A stretch of 36,558 nt of DNA from an uncultured Selenomonadaceae bacterium (GTDB taxonomy: Bacteria > Bacillota > Negativicutes > Selenomonadales > Selenomonadaceae), in assembly GCA_902778455.1 (NCBI GenBank), contig CACYXR010000020.1, positions 1 through 36,558 of the forward strand, read 5' to 3'. This document shows positions 16,455-25,588 of the stretch, in pieces (positions within the stretch are counted from its first letter, which is position 1; every line of letters begins with the position of its first letter). Made by a program: the position numbers and the translations under genes. Below the pieces are notes generated by a model that saw only the letters and a program-made list of their open reading frames with translations, did no database searches and had not been told where the DNA came from.

Positions 16455-16480
16455 AGGGACGGCTTCGGCTGTCCCTTTCC
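16455..16480 (+). terminator. Terminator of the peptide gene
   Basis: Nine-base-pair stem with one G-U pair (16455-16463 and 16468-16476) capped by TTCG, followed by TTTCC. A second weaker CCCCGCC...GCGGGG hairpin precedes it. Confidence 0.7.
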
Positions 16481-16482
16481 GC

Positions 16483-16857
16483 TTAGGCCGTTCTCTCCGG
16501 CTTTACCACGATAACAACGGATTCTTTTGGTTGGTTCAGTACCCAATCCACGGCTTCCTTGCCGCGCTCGCTCAGGGCGCGGTATTTTTTTATCAAATTG
16601 ATTTCCGAAAGGCTGACGGTCATGTCGCTGTCGAAATGCTCCTGCCCCGTGACGAGGAACGTAGGGGACACGGAATAAAATTGGGAAAACTGCATGATGA
16701 GTTCCAGTGTGATCTTGCGTTTGCCTGTTTCATAGTTTGCGTATGTGGATTGCGGCATATCTAATTTTTTTGCCAGTTCCGCTTGCGAAAGTCCTTTTTG
16801 TTTTCGAAGCGATGTCAAGCGGTGACCAAATTCTGCATAAATTGTGTGGGTGTGCAT
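16483..16857 (-). CDS. XRE/Cro-CI-type HTH regulator
   Basis: A 124-residue protein. The N-terminal helix-turn-helix domain (about residues 8-66: FGHRLTSLRKQKGLSQAELAKKLDMPQSTYANYETGKRKIT) is a classic XRE fold. A short C-terminal region (SEINLIKKYRALSERGKEAVDWVL) resembles the segment following the HTH in phage- and ICE-type repressors. The start is preceded by GGAGATGG. It diverges from another small HTH gene at 17004, with inverted repeats in between (TTGCGT 16876-16881 / ACGCAA 16900-16905), so it probably represses itself and perhaps its neighbours. Targets are unknown. Confidence 0.85.
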   Translation of the reverse strand: MHTHTIYAEFGHRLTSLRKQKGLSQAELAKKLDMPQSTYANYETGKRKITLELIMQFSQFYSVSPTFLVTGQEHFDSDMTVSLSEINLIKKYRALSERGKEAVDWVLNQPKESVVIVVKPERTA

Positions 16858-16875
16858 TAATCCATCTCCTCGTCA

Positions 16876-16905
16876 TTGCGTAAAGATTAACATACGATAA
16901 CGCAA
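16876..16905. promoter_or_regulatory. Inverted-repeat operator before the XRE gene
   Basis: TTGCGT (16876-16881) and ACGCAA (16900-16905) are inverted arms 18 bases apart, lying over the leftward promoter zone (minus-strand TTGCAT ... TAATCT with 17 bases between). It is a candidate self-repression site for the XRE regulator. Confidence 0.42.
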
Positions 16906-16932
16906 AATGCAATTATGAGGAAGGAAATTTGA

Positions 16933-16977
16933 TTGACATATATTCATATTGAAATTATAATTTTGATGTAATTATAA
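16933..16977 (+). promoter_or_regulatory. Perfect consensus promoter with overlapping operator
   Basis: TTGACA (16933-16938), 17-base spacer, TATAAT (16956-16961): a full sigma-A consensus. An inverted repeat TTATAATT (16955-16962) / AATTATAA (16970-16977) covers the -10, as expected for tight repression of an otherwise strong promoter. Confidence 0.75.
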
Positions 16978-17003
16978 AATGAATTAATCGGCTGGAGGCG
17001 TGT

Positions 17004-17246
17004 ATGAAAACCGTTCATTACAAGTATCGCAATATCATCGGCGAGATGGCGCGGCATGGGGATAACCTGAAAACACTTTCCGCCAAGCTGGGCATGAGTT
17101 ATCAGACACTTTCCGCGCGCTTGCAGGGAAAGCGCAATTTTGAATTGCCGGAGATATACACGCTTTTGCGTTTATACAGGCAGCCGCTGGAGGTGCTGTT
17201 TGCGGACGGGTTGGAAGAACTGGAGGCTAAGACGGCGATACAGTGA
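17004..17246 (+). CDS. Small HTH protein, Cro/XRE-like
   Basis: An 80-residue protein whose middle (IIGEMARHGDNLKTLSAKLGMSYQTLSARLQGKRNFELPEIYTLLRLYRQPLEVLF) reads as a compact XRE-type helix-turn-helix, typical of phage-derived Cro-like or immunity regulators. Starts at ATG 17004 with GGAGGCG upstream. It is transcribed from a perfect consensus promoter overlapped by an inverted repeat, divergent from the XRE gene at 16857. The pair looks like a bistable or mutual repression switch left from a mobile element, but no integrase or phage gene is present. Confidence 0.75.
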   Translation: MKTVHYKYRNIIGEMARHGDNLKTLSAKLGMSYQTLSARLQGKRNFELPEIYTLLRLYRQPLEVLFADGLEELEAKTAIQ

Positions 17247-17270
17247 GAATGGGAATACCAGGGATAAACA

Positions 17271-17307
17271 CAAAATAGAATTTATAAAATAAAATAATTC
17301 TATTTTG
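17271..17307. terminator. AT-rich inverted repeat, probable terminator
   Basis: Twelve-base-pair perfect arms (CAAAATAGAATT 17271-17282 and AATTCTATTTTG 17296-17307) with a 13-base loop. There is no long T tail, so it may be either a terminator or a protein-binding site just upstream of the flagellin promoter. Confidence 0.5.
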
Positions 17308-17311
17308 GGGT

Positions 17312-17338
17312 TAAGATTTTTGGCTTTCCATCCGATAT
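17312..17338 (+). promoter_or_regulatory. Sigma-28-like flagellin promoter
   Basis: TAAG (17312-17315), 15-base spacer, TCCGATAT (17331-17338), close to the sigma-28 (FliA/SigD) consensus TAAA-N15-GCCGATAA. Start of transcription would leave a leader of about 95 bases. Confidence 0.65.
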
Positions 17339-17393
17339 AAGATTGAGAAAGAAATTTCGAGGGGCAGTTTGCGATTTTTTCTGCCGTCTCGGG

Positions 17394-17433
17394 CAAGGCC
17401 GAAGGGATTGGCCTTGGGAATGAAATCAGGAGG
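17394..17433 (+). promoter_or_regulatory. Flagellin leader hairpin with GGA near the ribosome-binding site
   Basis: CAAGGCC (17394-17400) pairs with GGCCTTG (17410-17416), leaving AAGGGA in the loop. AGGAGG (17428-17433) is the ribosome-binding site. A looped GGA plus a GGA in the Shine-Dalgarno is the pattern bound by CsrA in Bacillus hag leaders; csrA/fliW are not in this window. Confidence 0.42.
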
Positions 17434-17442
17434 TTGGTTCAC

Positions 17443-20346
17443 ATGGCAATGACAATCGTGAATAATCCCAGCGCGATGCTGACTCTTGGGGAGCTGAACA
17501 AGAATGTGAGCAAGCTCGGCAAGCAACTCAAGAAAGTCGCGTCGGGCATGAGAATCAACAGCGCGGGGGATGACGCGTCGGGGTATGCCATCAGCGAGAA
17601 AATGCGTATACGGCTTCGCGCTCTTTATCAGGATGAAATCAATGTCTCTAATGGCAGCGCGCTTCTCAATGTGGCAGAAGGCGGCGTACAGAACCAGATA
17701 GAGCTTATGAAGACGGTCAAAGTCAAAGTGATTGACGCGGCGAACGATACGAACACGGATATTGATCGTGCTACGATTCAAAAGGAAATTACGCAATGCT
17801 TTCAGGAAATTGAGGATATTGCCTGCGAGACGAATTACAACGGGAAATTACTCCTTTTGGGCGATGATTATTGGAAAACCGTCTATTCGTGGGATGTAAA
17901 GGACAAGGCGGAGCTCTTGCCGGCCAGTGATTCGATGGGCGTGATTCCTGACATTTATCCGACGCTCGACGGCGTTGAGGGGCCCTTTGATATTTTCAGC
18001 GAGTATACGGTAGAAGGAGTTGATATTGAGTCTTTGGGACTCACGGCTGCACCGCAATTTTTTACTGGCGGCACGGACGGTAATCCTAACACGATTGATC
18101 TTGACTTGTCGGGTTATTCTTCGGTGGACGATTTGGATAATGTCGGATTTTCGATTGCGGGCAAGAACTATATCTTGACAAAGGATACATCGCGCTTATA
18201 TCGGGATACGACTACAACGAAAATTAACATCGGCGGCTGCGGCTCGATTTCGGACGTTGCAAATGCCATTGCGTCGGCAGTGGCAGGAAATAATGGAGAC
18301 CGCGTCACGCCAACGGCGTCCGGCAACAAGGTGACGTTCAAGACGACGTCGTATTACAACGGCTCTGCGGAGGCCAGCAATGGCGTGACGGTAGACGGGG
18401 TTTCCGTCAAAGGCGGAACGGATACGATTACATATCCCGCTTCTTCCGGTCGGGCGGCATGGACGGAGCCGGCAAAACCAGCTGTCCATGAGGCAGTGGG
18501 AGGGACAGGGCTGTTTGGAGACAATCCGCATTTATCCGGCGGCGAAAATGGGGTGAGAGTTTCAGGACCGATTGATGCGGATTCCATTAAAGGGCGGTCC
18601 GGCAAGACGGCATCCCTTACACGAAAGATATCGTCCGCTCCCAACGGTTCGGGCGTTACCATTCACGGTCTCGGCTCGGAAGGGTATCTCAAATTTGTAG
18701 ACGGCAGCAGCGGTTTTTCTTATGATTCGACCACGGGCATTTATACCGTCGGCAAAAACGCGAACGATTCGTCGACAACTATTGGGGGACTGAAAGTCAA
18801 AATATCGGGCGGTATGATGATAGTGACCGCGCCGGATGTTGGAGCAGCTTATAATAGCTGTTATGTCTCGGACAGCTATACAGTGGACAAGGCGGCCGTC
18901 GCCCCGGTCGAGCATCCGGCTATCCCCCCGACGCCTTCGCGTACGGTCAGCACTACCTATACTGCAGTCAAGTCGATTGACACTTCCGGCGTGACGAATC
19001 ACCAGACGGGGACGGATGGTACGTATGCGACGTATACCATCGACCTTACATCGACGTCTCCCGTTGATCTTTCGTCTTCGGATGTGAACGACTGTAATAA
19101 GTTTATTCGTGAACTTTATGGGAAAACGATTGTGTACGAGTCCGGTGCTTATGATTTTGTGGATTCCGAGATTCTTGGAGGCGGAATGGCAAAGGGGCTT
19201 GACTACGCAGAGGTTGATCTCGCGCCGCTTCGTAAAGCTGTGGCGTCCGGGAAGACGATTGCCGAGGCTGTGGCGGAGCTTTTCAGTTCGTCGCTTGCCA
19301 AAGCTTCGGTTGAGACGGACGGGAGCGGGAACGTGACGGGGGTTACGCTGACTGCGGTGAAGCCCGGCGTGCTTGGAAACAGGGAGAGCATACAATCTTT
19401 GGAGAGCTCGCTTCGCAGATATGATGTAGATTATGGCACATGGTTCAAGGACAATCCCGATATTGAAATCCCAAGAGATCTGTATGGGAAAGGATTCCGA
19501 GCCTATTGCGCTACATGTGCGGATCAATGGTTCAATTTTCTCTTTGTGCCGAAAGACGAAGAAGAAGATGCTGATGAGCGCATAGACAGCGGAACGGATG
19601 CCGACGAGATCAAGACGCTTGTTATTGATGTTTCAGAGGTAACGGACGCCGCTTCTTTGGTCAAGGCGATTTATGACCAGGCTTCGCCTATTCTTTCCGG
19701 CGAGGAAGAGTATCCGTATCTCAAGATGAGGTCGAAATATGACCATTTCATGCGGTTGGAGGCTGATCCGAACAGCGGAATCCTGACATTGTATGACAAT
19801 CGCGACTATGAGTTCCTGGCGGAAAACTATCTCGAGCTTCGGGAAAAAGGCCCGAAGATTACGGATGGTGTCTTTGACAATGTCCTTCCCAGTTTACGCG
19901 ATTTGTACTGCAAAAACATTATTATCCAGCATACGGATCACGCGAACCAGAACATCCGCCTCCGTATTCCCCGCACGACGCTCGACCACGTTTTCGGTTA
20001 CAATCCCGAGTATCTTTCGCCGGCGGATTTTAATGTCATGACAAAAAATAGCCGGGACAGGCTTCTTGGCACTACAAAACGGAGAGGTATTTTGGATCGG
20101 GGACTTGATTACCTCACAAGTACAAATACATTGATTGGTGCCCAAAACATGCGTCTTTCCATGACGAAGGAAAATATAGTTACGAATCAAGAAAGTACTC
20201 TCGCTTCTGAGTCTACCATTCGCGATGCGGACATGGCAAAAGAAATGGTGGAGTACACGAAAGCCAATGTTCTCCTGCAAGCATCTCAGTCGATGCTCGC
20301 CCAGGCGAACCAGAACAGCTCGCAGGTCATGAGCCTTTTGCAATAA
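17443..20346 (+). CDS. fliC: Very large flagellin
   Basis: About 967 residues, against roughly 270-550 for most flagellins. The N-terminal D0/D1 part (about residues 1-145) has NSAGDDASGYAISEKMR and NVSNGSALLNVAEGG; the C-terminal D0/D1 (last about 80 residues) has NTLIGAQNMRLSMTKENIV, ESTIRDADMAKEMVEYTKANVLLQASQSMLAQANQ and ends MSLLQ. Between them lie more than 700 residues of Ser/Thr/Gly-rich, beta-type sequence that would project from the filament surface and offer many O-glycosylation sites. The protein is exported by the flagellar type III apparatus and has no signal peptide. ATG 17443 is 9 bases after AGGAGG. Single gene with its own sigma-28-like promoter and terminator. No other flagellar genes are in the window. 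Confidence 0.93.
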   Translation: MAMTIVNNPSAMLTLGELNKNVSKLGKQLKKVASGMRINSAGDDASGYAISEKMRIRLRALYQDEINVSNGSALLNVAEGGVQNQIELMKTVKVKVIDAANDTNTDIDRATIQKEITQCFQEIEDIACETNYNGKLLLLGDDYWKTVYSWDVKDKAELLPASDSMGVIPDIYPTLDGVEGPFDIFSEYTVEGVDIESLGLTAAPQFFTGGTDGNPNTIDLDLSGYSSVDDLDNVGFSIAGKNYILTKDTSRLYRDTTTTKINIGGCGSISDVANAIASAVAGNNGDRVTPTASGNKVTFKTTSYYNGSAEASNGVTVDGVSVKGGTDTITYPASSGRAAWTEPAKPAVHEAVGGTGLFGDNPHLSGGENGVRVSGPIDADSIKGRSGKTASLTRKISSAPNGSGVTIHGLGSEGYLKFVDGSSGFSYDSTTGIYTVGKNANDSSTTIGGLKVKISGGMMIVTAPDVGAAYNSCYVSDSYTVDKAAVAPVEHPAIPPTPSRTVSTTYTAVKSIDTSGVTNHQTGTDGTYATYTIDLTSTSPVDLSSSDVNDCNKFIRELYGKTIVYESGAYDFVDSEILGGGMAKGLDYAEVDLAPLRKAVASGKTIAEAVAELFSSSLAKASVETDGSGNVTGVTLTAVKPGVLGNRESIQSLESSLRRYDVDYGTWFKDNPDIEIPRDLYGKGFRAYCATCADQWFNFLFVPKDEEEDADERIDSGTDADEIKTLVIDVSEVTDAASLVKAIYDQASPILSGEEEYPYLKMRSKYDHFMRLEADPNSGILTLYDNRDYEFLAENYLELREKGPKITDGVFDNVLPSLRDLYCKNIIIQHTDHANQNIRLRIPRTTLDHVFGYNPEYLSPADFNVMTKNSRDRLLGTTKRRGILDRGLDYLTSTNTLIGAQNMRLSMTKENIVTNQESTLASESTIRDADMAKEMVEYTKANVLLQASQSMLAQANQNSSQVMSLLQ

Positions 20347-20360
20347 TTTTTTCTTTCAGG

Positions 20361-20400
20361 CAACGCCTGTCGATAATTTTTCGGCGGGCGTTGTTTTTTT
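20361..20400 (+). terminator. Flagellin terminator
   Basis: Twelve-base-pair stem with two G-U pairs (20361-20372 with 20382-20393) and a seven-T tail. Confidence 0.85.
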
Positions 20401-20454
20401 GAAGAAATTGCGTCGCTTCGTTCAAATTTTTTTTTGGAAACACCCCTTGCGGCT

Positions 20455-20483
20455 TTGACTTATGCGGGATTGTCTGATACAAT
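20455..20483 (+). promoter_or_regulatory. secA promoter
   Basis: -35 TTGACT (20455-20460), 17-base spacer, -10 TACAAT (20478-20483), about 60 bases before the secA start. Confidence 0.75.
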
Positions 20484-20541
20484 CATAAGTCAGTATTGTC
20501 TATCAGATTATAAGGAAAGATTTTTGAGGAGTGGTTCAGCT

Positions 20542-23076
<2,535 letters not shown>

Positions 23077-23128
23077 TCTGCAGTCGGTTTTGGGATGTAA
23101 TGGTTTTGCTTTGAAAGGAGTGTTTACG

Positions 23129-23695
23129 ATGAAGCGAGTATGGATGTTGATGTCGGTGTTGGTTTGCTGCCTGCTTTTCAGTGCTGTCTGTGCCGCTCAA
23201 GAGAAACCTCCCGTTCAGCCCGGTGTTGGCGTGGTCATTATCGGCGGCGCGGATTTCACGACGGCGGATTTCCTGAAAGCGGCCAGCGAGCAGATGGGCG
23301 CGGAATACCAGCTGGGGCAGGAACTGCAGCAAAAGCTTGCGCTTTTTTGGTACGACAAGGGCTTTGTCGAGGACCAGACCAAGATGAGCAAGGATGAGAT
23401 GATCGAGTTCGCGAAGTACAGCGGGCTGGACAGGATTATTTATGTGACGACGGGCACGCCCGTCGTGGAACAGTCCAGGGATATTTTGGTGGGTTCCATT
23501 ATCCGCACTTCCATGAATGCGCGAGTGATCGTCATGGAAGCGGACGGTACGATGGTGGATCTTTTCAGCGCTTCGCAGAACGGCGATTCCCGTGCCAGCG
23601 AGATGCGCGCCAAACGTGACTGTTTCAAGAAAATCATGCGGGAAATCCGGCAGCATATTGAGGAAAACAAGGGCGGCACGAAAAAAGCCGCATAA
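23129..23695 (+). CDS. Exported protein of unknown function
   Basis: A 188-residue protein with a Sec signal peptide (MKRVWMLMSVLVCCLLFSAVCAAQ, likely cleaved after AxA-like CAA). The mature part is a mixed alpha/beta sequence: GVGVVIIGGADFTTADFLKAA, DEMIEFAKYSGLDRIIYVTTG, ILVGSIIRTSMNARVIVMEADG and a basic C-terminus. I do not recognise the family. The pattern of short hydrophobic strands suggests a periplasmic globular domain. ATG 23129 follows AAAGGAG at 8 bases. Located between secA and prfB, probably in the same transcript. Confidence 0.75.
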   Translation: MKRVWMLMSVLVCCLLFSAVCAAQEKPPVQPGVGVVIIGGADFTTADFLKAASEQMGAEYQLGQELQQKLALFWYDKGFVEDQTKMSKDEMIEFAKYSGLDRIIYVTTGTPVVEQSRDILVGSIIRTSMNARVIVMEADGTMVDLFSASQNGDSRASEMRAKRDCFKKIMREIRQHIEENKGGTKKAA

Positions 23696-23727
23696 TCCAA
23701 TCATATTATTAAGGAAGTGAATCGTCA

Positions 23728-24835
23728 GTGCTGGAAGAATGGAAGGCTCCAATAACGGCTTTGAAGGCAAAGCTGGACGAAATGGGGTCGTCTCTTTGAC
23801 GTCGCCCGAAAAGAGGAAAAGATCGCTGAATTAGAATACAAGATGGGCGCGCCCGATTTTTGGGACGACGCGGAGGCGGCGCAGGCGCTCAATCAGGAAC
23901 TCGCCGACCTGAAGGGCGGCGTGGACACCTATAATGCGTTGGTCGAGAAGACCGACGACCTTTTGACGCTCTGGGAAATGGGCATGGAGGAAAAGGACGA
24001 GGCCGTCGAGGCGGACGTGAAGGCGGAGTATGACGCGCTGAACAACGATCTCCGTTCGCTGGAACTGGAGCTTCTGCTTTCCGGTGAATATGATGCGAAC
24101 AATGCTTATCTTGAGCTCCATGCCGGTGCGGGCGGTACCGAGGCGCAGGATTGGACCCAGATGCTCCTTCGGATGTACGGGCGCTGGGCGGAGCGGCACG
24201 GCTTTTCCGTCGAGACGCTGGACCTGCAGCCCGGTGACGAAGCCGGCGTCAAGTCCGTGATGCTGTTCATCAAAGGCCATAACGCTTACGGATATCTGAA
24301 ATCGGAAAAGGGCGTCCATCGTCTTGTGCGAATTTCGCCCTTTGATTCCAATGCCCGCCGCCATACGTCCTTTTCGGCCTGCGACGTCATGCCGGAGATG
24401 GAGGACGCGCAGGAAGTCGAGATCGACATGGACGACGTCCGTGTCGATACATACCGTTCCAGCGGCGCAGGCGGCCAGCACATCAACAAGACCTCGTCGG
24501 CGGTCCGTATGACCCATATGCCGACGGGCATCGTGGTCCAGTGCCAGAACGAACGCTCGCAGATCCAGAACCGCGAGGTGTGCCTCCGAATGCTCCGTGC
24601 CAAGCTCTTTGAACTGGAAGAGAAGAAGAAGGAAGAAGAGCGCGCGAAACTCGAGGGCGTACAGCAGAAAATCGAGTGGGGCAGCCAAATCCGCTCCTAT
24701 GTGTTTCAGCCCTACACGATGGTCAAGGACCTGCGGACAGGAACGGAAACGGGCAATGTTCAGGCTGTCATGGACGGCGATCTCGACCCATTTATCGAAT
24801 CGTTTCTCGCGGCAAAAGCAAACCATAAGATATAG
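23728..24835 (+). CDS. prfB: Peptide chain release factor 2, made by programmed +1 frameshift
   Basis: RF2 releases peptides at UGA/UAA. A first frame of 23 codons starts at GTG 23728 (after AAGGAAGTGA) and ends at an in-frame TGA at 23797-23799. A +1 slip on CTT TGA C (23794-23800) joins it to the main frame from 23798, giving about 368 residues. RF2 marks are the stop-recognition SPF (ISPFDSNARRH), the catalytic GGQ in GAGGQHINKTSSAVRMTH and the downstream coiled segment rich in K/E. The frameshift autoregulates: when RF2 is scarce, ribosomes pause at UGA and shift. A G-rich ATGGGG lies 6 bases before CTT, farther than the 3 bases usual in E. coli. The shift should not be read as a broken gene. 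Confidence 0.95.
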
Positions 24836-24850
24836 GGCGGGGGAATCCTT

Positions 24851-25588
24851 GTGAAAAAAATCCTGATGATTGTCGGGTTGTTGTGTCTGCTTCTGATTGG
24901 TGTGGCGGAGGCACTTTTGCCGAAGCTCGGGTCGAAGGCGTTGGTGCGCGAGCTGCGACAGACATTGCAGACCGATGCGGTAACGGTATCCGCGAGGACT
25001 TTTCCTGCGTGCAGGCTGCTTATTGGCCATATCGGCAATATCGACATCGAGGCGGAGCATGGAATGCTCGGCAACCTCCCTACGGAGAAGTTGTCGCTGC
25101 ACGGTGAGTGCGTGCAGATGCCCCAGGATGTACTCGTGAATAATAATTTCGCTATTACAGATGCGGAGGTATTGACGCTGACGGGCGTCGTGACCGAGGG
25201 GAATCTTGCCGACTTCTTAAACCGCGACATCAAGGAAATCGACGACGCCAAGGTCACGATCACGAAAGAGAAAGTGCTGGCGGACGCGACCACGAATCTC
25301 ATGGGGCACAAGGCGGACGTCCATATCGAGGGCGTTTTCTTCATCGAGGAAAACACCATTTGCCTGCGGCTGACGAATGTGACAGTCAAGAAACTGTTTT
25401 TCGGGCGGGATTTGACGGCGAATTTCTTTGACCGCATCGACCTCTATGATTTCAAACGGCTCAATATGCCCGTGGAGCTGGATGAGGCAGTCCATGAGGA
25501 AGGGCAGGTCGTGCTGAAGGCAAGCCGCCATCCGGGCAAGACTTACGGGGACGGCAGGAAAAAAAGCGCGAAAGGTGAAAATAAATGA
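24851..25588 (+). CDS. LmeA-like (DUF2993) exported lipid-binding-type protein
   Basis: A 245-residue protein with an N-terminal signal/anchor helix (KKILMIVGLLCLLLIGVAEALLP), then a beta-rich DUF2993/LmeA-like region (AVTVSARTFPACRLLIGHIGNIDIEAE..., VTEGNLADFLNRDI, VHIEGVFFIEENTICLRLTNVTVKK). Related proteins are thought to bind phospholipid in the cell envelope; in mycobacteria LmeA supports lipomannan elongation. Here the role is inferred to be envelope-related. GTG 24851 follows a GGGCGGGGG stretch and starts 15 bases after prfB. The stop overlaps the next gene by 4 bases (ATGA), so the two are coupled. Confidence 0.78.
   Translation: MKKILMIVGLLCLLLIGVAEALLPKLGSKALVRELRQTLQTDAVTVSARTFPACRLLIGHIGNIDIEAEHGMLGNLPTEKLSLHGECVQMPQDVLVNNNFAITDAEVLTLTGVVTEGNLADFLNRDIKEIDDAKVTITKEKVLADATTNLMGHKADVHIEGVFFIEENTICLRLTNVTVKKLFFGRDLTANFFDRIDLYDFKRLNMPVELDEAVHEEGQVVLKASRHPGKTYGDGRKKSAKGENK

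Noticed and set aside
23700..23843. prfB as a broken gene (internal TGA)
   Set aside because: The TGA is in the conserved CTT TGA C programmed frameshift context of RF2, so it is functional.
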